The notes under the pieces: model-generated | The model's input: the letters and a program-made list of their open reading frames with translations, nothing else | The model's database searches: none | What the model was told of the DNA's origin: nothing | NCBI GenBank assembly: GCA_030141605.1 | Contig: JAQGDQ010000698.1 | Coordinates: forward strand, 1 to 64,000 | Reading direction: 5' to 3' | Source: Tubiluchus corallicola | Taxonomy: Eukaryota > Priapulida > Priapulimorpha > Priapulimorphida > Tubiluchidae | DNA: 64,000 bases | Program-made: the position numbers and the translations under genes | In this document: positions 55,966 through 64,000 of the stretch, in pieces | How the letters are laid out: every line of letters begins with the position of its first letter | How positions within the stretch are numbered: the stretch's first letter is position 1

Positions 55966-56610
55966 ATGCGCACCCTGAGTGAATTCTTTCAAGTACTTGT
56001 GCCACGCGATACATGTAGAGAGTATCGCCTTTTTATCTCCATGGATGAATTCTATGATATATTATTTAATATGGCAGAGGAAGACCTATGCGCATTCCTC
56101 AACGAACAATGGAACAACACAGCTGAATTTATAACGATGAACTATTCCAACCTACAAGAAGTATGCCAGAATCAAACACAAATAGACACCAGTCTCCCAG
56201 ACAGACCCATGGCTGCCATTATAATATACATGATCATGTTTGCCGTTGCGGCCACAGGAAATGTGACTGTGTTTAGTACGATAATACAGGGAAAGCTGTA
56301 CAAAAAATCACGCATCAACCTCTTGATGATGAACTTGGCCATAGCTGATCTGATGGTCACCTATATTTTGATCCCCTTGGAGGTGATCTGGAGGATCACC
56401 ATCACATGGAGGGCCGGCGATATCGCGTGTCGGATTATGATGATCTTGAGGATGATGGGATTGTATTTATCTTCGTTCATCTTGGTGTGCATCAGCCTCG
56501 ATCGGTACGTGGCTATCTGCCATCCATTTTCTAGCAGTTATTCTAAGCGCAGGGCGAAAATTATGCTGGTGGCAGCTTGGAGTCTAGCAGTTGTGTGTAG
56601 CATACCGCAG
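55966..56610 (+). CDS. GnRH/AKH/corazonin-receptor-type GPCR, first coding exon (partial)
   Basis: The exon runs 215 codons from ATG at 55966 to the donor gtaagg at 56611, phase 0. The N-terminus has sequons at Asn50, Asn59 and Asn69. TM1 is about 82-104 with GN at 98-99. TM2 is about 117-140 with LAIAD, Asp128 at position 2.50. TM3 is about 152-178 with Cys155, then LVCISLDRY with the DRY motif at 179-181. TM4 is about 197-214. The stretch RMMGLYLSSFILVCISLDRY and an intron directly after the TM4 PQ are typical of the GnRH/AKH/corazonin/ACP receptor superfamily, Gq-coupled peptide hormone receptors. The ligand cannot be told from half a receptor. Starts at ATG 56041 or 56071 are possible alternatives. 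TM5-TM7 are not found in the remaining 7.4 kb. Confidence 0.85.
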
Positions 56611-57121
56611 GTAAGGAACGATTTTAATACAGTCTTTCATTGAACAATCTTTTTAGCGAATAGGTTTTGAAATTGCTTGAAGAGTAAAACTACCATTAGA
56701 CTCATAAACGTAGAAGTATCAAAAAGATGAATGGGGCAGGAAAATCTGCGTCTATCTCAGAAATGAACCCATTGCGTTCTAATTAGCAGCTATGAGTACA
56801 AACTCTGGTAATCAGAAGGCAACAGTTCAGTTTTTGTTTAAAGAATATAATTTTTTAAACAGTAACAAAGTTCATTAATGAATTCATTATCTTTGAACTA
56901 TGACAACCTAATAATTTTGTTAAGATTTGTTGGTTCCGCGTATTATGAAGCAGGATTTTAGATGTTTATGCTTAGGGCAATGCACATAATCATTTCTCCT
57001 GGATGCTTATAGTTATTGGCATAGGAAATTTTATGTTTAATAGACATGCCTCGAAAAACACACTTAAGCAGATATAAACTCACTGACGAATATTAATTCG
57101 AATGAATTCGAGTAAGAATTC

Positions 57122-57225
<104 letters not shown>

Positions 57226-58683
57226 AGTATAGTGCAAGTATAGTACACATGAAAATCCTGCTAAATGTTGAGCACGAGTTGAATGTCACTGTTTTGTATT
57301 ATAATATTATCATAGAAGTGAATAGGCCAATTTTTTTAATAGAAAGAGTAAATTGTTTTCACAAAACTTATCACAAATCAGAGAAATTGATCTTTAGTGA
57401 AGGAGCCATCGCAAAACTTCTAAAATAAGCTTCGCACAAAAGACTCTAAAATATCAGTTACAGTGCCCTGGATGATTTTTGTTAAGTAACCATCTCTAAA
57501 GTGTTACATAATTCCTCTGACACGTGAACACATTCAGATAACAAATGTAAAGATATTTTTAATTGCTCACAGACTGCATAAACCGCTTGAAAACAAACCT
57601 GTACGATGAAGAAATCGTTTAAAGAGAAGCCATGACCAGTTGAGAACTCTTGAAGCAAATCATTTCTACCATTTACAGTTGCATATGTGTTAAATTTTCT
57701 GTGCCATATAACCTTTTTATATATATTTACGGTGTCGGTGTCCTTTCGCTGGGAATGTCAGCACTTAAACGATGATTAATGTTTATGCGTCGCTCATTAT
57801 TAACAATCCATAAGTATTCGTTTAGAACTCTTAAATAAGACTTTATAAAGTGATTGTGAGAAGCGGATAATTTGCCAATATATTCTTCATAATCTCAGAT
57901 TAATCACATAGAGATGATCGCTAGATAATACTTTAATAAAAAAATTGACATTTGTAGTCAGCTTTCAACTTCAGAAATTCTTATAGCACTTTACAATACT
58001 ACATGGTTTGAAAGCAGTACCCGCTCCAATTTTGATAACATCGAATAGTAAATCGCCAAAAAATTTATAACACAAAAGTTCTGAATATCATACGATTGAG
58101 GCCATCCGTAACTCTTTATGTCCCTAGCAAACAGTTTAGTATTTGATGTCACTTACGCCAGTCAGATTTTCTGAGTTCATTAGTATGACGATTAAAACCT
58201 AATTTTCCCCACACTATTCTATATACTCAACTTAATTTAATTTCAATTTTACCAATTTTTAATTAGGGCTATTACCGTTATTTACTATTAAAGGAAAGAA
58301 CAAATCACTCAGTATTATTTTGTTTATTTTACTGTTATCACTTATACTTAGAAGAATATAACAAAGAAATTTGCAAAAAACTTTCTATAAAGCATAAATC
58401 TAAAATGTATTACCTCTGAGTAGAAATTTATTTTTATTGCAATTTATTTTTAAACGCCATCTTCTGCACCAATTATGCAAATGAGTGCAGTACAGTTGGG
58501 TTGATTGATGACATTCTTGGAGACTATCGATAGACACACAAAAGGTTCCATATTTACAAATTTCGGCACGCGTGGAGCTTCATTCATTACCAAGCATTAC
58601 TGAGATAAAAATAAGGAACAACAAAAGCGAAAGAACAGGCAGACACTTATGATTGTCCCGTTTTGACACTATATATATATATA

Positions 58684-58853
58684 TTTCTTAGGTGTGATAA
58701 AAAAAAACTTTCAATTCGGCCATTTAGTATTAAAGTGAGAGAATATACGATACCGCTCATAAATATATATATATTTATGAGCGGTATCGTATATTCTCTC
58801 ACTTTAATACTAAATGGCCGAATTGAAAGTTTTTTTTTATCACACCTAAGAAA
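58684..58853. repeat. Perfect 170-bp palindrome
   Basis: Two 85-base arms meet with no spacer at 58768/58769. No mismatch was found in the arms, including equal runs of nine A and nine T. The same peptide frame reads out of both strands because of this symmetry. The right arm is continuous with a LINE fragment on its right. Confidence 0.95.
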
Positions 58854-59020
58854 CAATCTTTCATTCCAAACTGGTATAATTTTTACAGAAGCCCATTTGT
58901 CCATATGCTGTCAAAAGCTTTTTCTAAATCGCAAAAGATAGCGAGATCAGCATTTTTTCGCTTTTTTTCGTAGGAAAGGTATTTTCTAGCATTATACTTA
59001 CTAAACGATAAAGATGCTTA
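58769..59020 (-). mobile_element. LINE reverse transcriptase fragment ending in the palindrome
   Basis: On the minus strand from about 58950, KNADLAIFCDLEKAFDSIWT then NGLL reads as the first catalytic-Asp block of non-LTR reverse transcriptases (D-x-x-KAFD-x-I/V). It continues KLYQFGMKD after one stop, then after a frame change RPFSIKVREYTIPL, resembling the block before the family's PQGS motif. The trace stops exactly at the palindrome centre. Confidence 0.6.
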
Positions 59021-62000
59021 TCAGTATAACAGTTAGGATGAGAGAAAGTGATCCAATACAGAGAATGAATGAGAATATCCATATAAGACAGAGAATGAGA
59101 TCCAATACAGCAAAGGGCAAACTCGAAATACCTTAGAGAAAACGTTTAAGCAGTTAATACAAACAAAAAGTTAACACAGTTAATTTTTAAGTAGAGAAGA
59201 ACTTCATTGTACCAGATCAACTTAATAAATATTATCTTCTTCTTGGAACAAAAATTTTAGTAACAAGTTACTTCGACATACATTTAAGCGAGAATTGGTT
59301 TCTTTCGTTCATTCTAGCTGAGCGCAGCAAACAAGAAGGAAGCAGTTAGTTACAAAAAGGCCCCCAAATCCCCACGTTGGTATTTTCTTTCTTTCCTTCC
59401 TTCTTTCTTTTCGTCCGTCCGCCGCTCTGTCTTTCTTTCTTTCTTTTGTTCGTTCGCTCGTTCGTTCTTTTATTCATTCTTTCTGTGCTTCTATCGCTCT
59501 TTCTGTCTTTTTTGCAGCTACTCTTAATAAATAGGCCTATAAGAAATGCTAAACGATTTGGCCTCATGCAAAATTTATATGTTATTTGCAGTTACGGTAG
59601 CGGTGCATGCAACGGATCCGCTATCAATTTTGCGCACAGTGATTTTGTTGCCTTGTTTCTGCGAAAAACGATGCATTGTGATCGAGAAATTTTTTGACCT
59701 CTAGCCATACAGCTTGATAACGTTCATTCAAGGAACAAAATACCCAGGCAATCTGCTTTTCAAATGATCAATCAGTTATAGGAATAAGTAAGCAGTAGCC
59801 TTGTATACTGTTTTGCATCTGCTGTCTAGTAAAGGAGTAAGCAACCGTAAGGGCTATACGAATGTTGGAAAATTTCAATTAATACCCAAATGATAATCGA
59901 TTTTTATCAATAATGGAAAATTCGCCTAAATGTTTAAGTTAAATATATTAAATAACAAGATGTCACTCCAGAATTGCGCGCGAAAATTAATTTGTAACAC
60001 ATTTTCCGTCCTTGCAGCGTTTAAAAATACATTTTAGTTTTACAAAATGAAATCAATGCGACAAAAAGCTGCTATTAACAAAAATGTTCAAATCTTAAAA
60101 GAAATATATGTGATTTCGGGAGGTTAACTTTAGGGGTTTTGGCAAAAGTTTGCCAAACCTGTCTTGTTTACCGTTAATCTACATTACACTGATATTGTAA
60201 TTCAAATGCAAAATTAAAATGGAAATATATTGTAAAACATGTTTACACGCGAATTTAACTGACTCGCTTGGTTTTTTAGTTGTTTGTTACCCGCCTCGTC
60301 GCTACATAATTGATACTAAGAAAACATGCTGCATATATATTATAACGAAACGACAGACCGTCAGCCAGTGCGTGCTCGGTATTTATCAAGATCCTTAACA
60401 TGCGAACTTTCGCAAGTTTTTGAAAAAAACGCTTGATAAATCAGTCCCAATTGAGAATTGCCTTACGAACTTAGGTGGGGGGGGGTGAATAAAGTTTGAC
60501 CCCAAATACACTGCAACAAAGTTTTACAGTTCGGCTAAGTTGTACATGTCTCCAGGTAGCCCATATCCAAAAATAGCGCAAACCAAATGTCCTTAATAAC
60601 ATAATTTCATAATGACAGCCGCTAATATTCCTGATCGAAATTGAATAAAATTCAATCATATTTTGCAGGAAATCAGATATAATAAAAAATCCCGTCCCAG
60701 GTCACTCAATGTTCACCTCTTCTGGGAGCTGCCAAGAACAACCATTAGATGTGGTTCTCGTCGCGATCCACAAGTGAATCCAATCTAAAGACAATTTTTG
60801 CACAAAATAAATGTAACTTCAGAGTACTGCTTTCGACGCCTATGATCCTGGAAAACAAGTTGTGATAATTAGTGTTATAAGTAAGTTACAAAGCGTGTGT
60901 TTTATAGAACATACGATTTAATATAAGCCAACAGGGGCACCGTTTGAACAAAATTTTGCATTAGTATAGTTACGTGTGTGGTGCAATCAAATGACATGTT
61001 ACACACAGAATTTTTATAAAGCAACAATGGAGTAACCTACTGGTATATTAACAAAGTAAATTTTGCAAGATTATGCCATTTATCTATAATAATTATTAAG
61101 TTATTACAGTAAAATTCCGAATTTACTGGAAAAACAGGTGTGAGTGGCTTCATTAAACGTGATGTTTTAGTAATTGGCCTTTGTATAAATGTTTGTGGTG
61201 TGCTAATGCATTGTGTTTTGTGCTAAGGTTGTCTCCCACCTCAGATTCACCCAATGATAGTGTAAGTCGAAAGTTGGTTGTTGATACAAGTTTATTTTAA
61301 AAACAGCCCTTGTTAACTTGATGATGAGTTGCTATAACAGGAAATAATTGTAGAATCATAAGAATAGCAAAAATGACAATCCAGATGTAACCCATTGATA
61401 ACAAATTACACACTTGATATTAACATTCGCTGTTATAACTCGGATCGTCAAAACTAATCTCCTAAGACAAGAGAAAACAACGTCTTCTCTCGTCAGAAGC
61501 GAAGCAGCAATCCTCATGAATTTTTAGGTTTTGCTCGCCAAAAAAACTTCGAAAAGCGTCTTTTGGGCCCCGTCTAACAAAGCGGTGCTTCGACCCGTAC
61601 TGTGCTGTTATAGTCTCACGTGGATGGAAGTGTCACGTTTAGCTAGTAAGTATATTAAGTGACGCAAAATTATTTTCACGTTTTAACCCTCAATTAGGAT
61701 CGATTGTGTATTACATTGATAATCAGCATAAAAGACGCTAGAATTTAATCTTTGCCAGGGTCGAGTTTAATCTGAGTTAACGTTCAGAGTTATCCTGCAG
61801 CTGACCAAAGATTTTTTTCTTACTTAATCCCTGGATTCACTTATTGGTATCGGCTATATAAGTTGATCAATAATAATAATTTGCGAACGCTTTGGTAATT
61901 AAGGTTATCAAAGTCTATGGGCGAACTCTATAATTTACAGATTATAATAACAAAGGTAAGACAACACAAAATTGCACACCAAAAACAAAAACCAGGCGCA

Positions 62001-62280
62001 TTTTGGTTTACATGAAGGAATTACGTGATTAGAAATACTAACAGAATGTTGTGCAGCACAAGCCAAAGTTATTCTGCTAGTGCAGTTTATAATAATTTAA
62101 CAACTGCAATATTTGCAATTAGGTGGTCCCATGTTTTGAAAACGACATATGCAGACGGCGCTCAAATGAACGTTATTAAAAATTCTCCACTTAGATAAAA
62201 ACCCACTTTTTATACTGTAATCTCCCACAAAATCTGCAAAAGTGATTTAAAATCGACATTATTATGATTGCAATAGTATG
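59021..62280. other. Receptor intron or intergenic DNA, no gene seen
   Basis: AT-rich sequence; pyrimidine-rich ctttcttt/gttcgttc tract at about 59380-59515. A block at 61440-61640 has more CG dinucleotides than its surroundings but no coding frame of note. Confidence 0.45.
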
Positions 62281-62289
62281 TCATGGTAA

Positions 62290-62434
62290 GGTAATAGTAG
62301 TAGTAGTAGTAGCAGTAGCAGTAGCAGTAGCAGTAGCAGTAGCAGTAGCAGTAGCAGTAGCAGTAGCAGTAGCAGTAGCAGCAGCAGCAGCAGCAGCAAC
62401 AGCTGCAGCAACAGCAGCAGCAGCAACAACAGCT

Positions 62435-62471
<37 letters not shown>

Positions 62472-62640
62472 GAGCAGTAGTAGCTTTAGCAGCAGCAGCA
62501 GCAGCAGTAGCAGCAGCAGCAGTAGCGGCAGCAGTAACAGCAGTAGCAATAGCAATAGTAATATTAGGAGTAGGGGTACTAGTTGTAATAATAACGGTAA
62601 TGGCAATGGTAACAGTAATAACAATACTAACATTAACAGA
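62290..62640. repeat. Long interrupted AGC/AGT/AAC triplet tract
   Basis: Starts as pure GTA, becomes CAGTAG pairs, then CAG with CAA and CTG interruptions, then degenerates into GTAATA words. The long Ala/Val and Leu frames on the two strands are translations of the repeat. Confidence 0.93.
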
Positions 62641-62693
62641 GTAACACTAACAGCAATAGTAGTAGGACCAGTAAGGCGCATTTCGCGGGGAGG

Positions 62694-63262
62694 ACACGAG
62701 GCAAAATTCTTCAAAGAAAAAGTCCTCGCGAAAATGGAACACATTGCTTTCTATGGCGAATTTCACACTGACGAGGAATTTTCCTCGTGGATTTCCTCAT
62801 CAGGAATTCTGTCACCAGCTAGAATCTATGCACCCTCCTCACGAGGAAAATTGCCGCGTGGTAGAATTGCTGCATGTTCCATTTTCGTGAGGATTGCTCT
62901 AGGAATTTATACTAAAATTTATCAACTCAGTTGCTTCTTTCTTATTTAACGAACAACATTTAACATATTTCAGCACAAAATTATAAGATTTAATCTCTCT
63001 TTTAAATATACAGACGACTTTGTGTTTTATTAATGGAACAGTGATGGCTATATTCGTGAAAAAGAAAAATAACGCACGCATATATTTATTTTACATATGT
63101 ATATTTTCAGATTTCGAAGTGGTTGGCAGAACTTTACTAAAAAATAAATGGGTTTGACATTGCGTTAATAAATATTATTAATTGTGCTTTTTACATGAGA
63201 AATGCAGCAACTATAACTTGGTTTATACATGATCACATAGAAAATCAAATCACAAAGATACA
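62694..63262 (+). repeat. Dispersed repeat, copy B
   Basis: Same family and orientation as 26594-27125. This copy shows clear subterminal inverted words: tcctcgcgaaaatggaacac at 62723-62742 against tgttccattttcgtgagga at about 62875-62893. It carries no coding capacity. Confidence 0.75.
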
Positions 63263-64000
63263 AAATGACACTGTCGCCCAGTGCTGTTTTCCGGTTTGTA
63301 AAATGCCAAAGGTTGTCCTTGTTCTCTTATAGGTTTAAGCTACTCAGTAAAAGGATCCAGCAAGATGGAGTTAATCGTTTACGTCTTCTGCTTTCCAGGT
63401 CTAAGTTGCATCTTGCCCCAACGAGTTTTTCCATTCCTATTGGCAGTACGTGTGTTAACAGTGTCATGTACGCGGACGTCATTAGTTTGTTAGTATGAAG
63501 CCTATAAAAAAGCGTAAATAAAGTACTTTATACTTTTGCCATCCACAAATGCAGAACAAAGACGGGTAAAGCACCAGAACGCAAAACTAGTTCTATAAAA
63601 ATGTTTGACTATGCGACATTTGAGTAGTTGATGATGTAATATTTCTTTGTGTCTGTTTTTCCCTGGCCATTATTCACTATATGAAAGTTTATTTTCAGCC
63701 TAAAAACTCATTTACACTTGTTATTGTGAATTGATACGTGCCGGCTTTGATCATGACGCTGTTTGCTTTTGCTTTATTGATTTCAATCTTTGTCTACCCA
63801 AATACTGAAATTAACTGAAGTGAAACTAACATAAAATAAAATGCCACTAGGCACTAACTTAAAACTTTAATAACAGTTGTGGTATCCCCAGTTTTACCCG
63901 TATTTTCCGCTTTACCAATGTGGTATGAGCTTTATTTGTTCTTCATGCTCTCTCCGCGTTTTTGGCGAATAGTAACTTCACCAAATCTCGTGTAATAACA
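63263..64000. other. Right edge, no supported gene
   Basis: An open frame at 63265-63498 on the plus strand has no recognisable motif and is not a GPCR TM5-TM7 exon. Nothing else was identified. Confidence 0.4.

Noticed and set aside
58647-58941. Two open frames on opposite strands encoding the same peptide
   Set aside because: A consequence of the perfect palindrome, not two genes.
62262-62744. Long frames on both strands giving poly-Leu and poly-Ala/Val proteins
   Set aside because: They are translations of the AGC/AGT triplet tract and have no flanking coding signal.

Overview
The window is a piece of an animal nuclear genome: AT-rich DNA with genes split into many small exons by GT-AG introns, several families of inactive transposons and simple-sequence repeats. 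A GnRH/AKH/corazonin-type receptor, a MIIP homologue and a BK-channel beta-like exon point to a bilaterian invertebrate. The phylum cannot be fixed from the sequence alone. No complete RNA gene, CRISPR array or prokaryotic feature was seen.

Layout: (1) 1-850, a large foldback repeat running off the left edge. (2) 1252-1584 (+), last exon of a gene resembling calcium-activated K+ channel beta subunits. (3) 1585-8300, intergenic DNA with retroposon tails, an hAT-type MITE with an 8-bp target duplication and a tRNA-like fragment. (4) 8361-13824 (+), a MIIP-like gene in seven coding exons with one open frame of 360 aa; one intron holds a decayed LINE split by an hAT MITE. (5) 16024-29906 (-), complete FARSB (cytosolic phenylalanyl-tRNA synthetase beta subunit), 15 coding exons, 590 aa. 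(6) 31788-50253 (-), complete POLG (mitochondrial DNA polymerase gamma catalytic subunit), 23 coding exons, 1148 aa, with all exonuclease and polymerase motifs. (7) 50257-55965, intergenic, with another hAT-like MITE and a Penelope-type GIY-YIG remnant. (8) 55966-56610 (+), first coding exon (TM1-TM4) of a GnRH/AKH/corazonin-type GPCR; the rest lies beyond the window, leaving an intron of at least 7.4 kb with a (GA)n tract, a perfect 170-bp palindrome cut from a LINE reverse transcriptase fragment, a long AGC-type triplet tract and a copy of a dispersed repeat also present in FARSB intron 1.

The genes do not form a pathway or operon. FARSB and POLG lie head-to-tail on the minus strand about 1.9 kb apart; MIIP and FARSB are convergent. 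Exon borders were set by hand from GT/AG sites, codon phase and remembered family conservation. In FARSB, POLG and MIIP every phase closes across all exons, which is the main internal check. No new biological system was found; the least ordinary material is the nested and inverted transposon structures.
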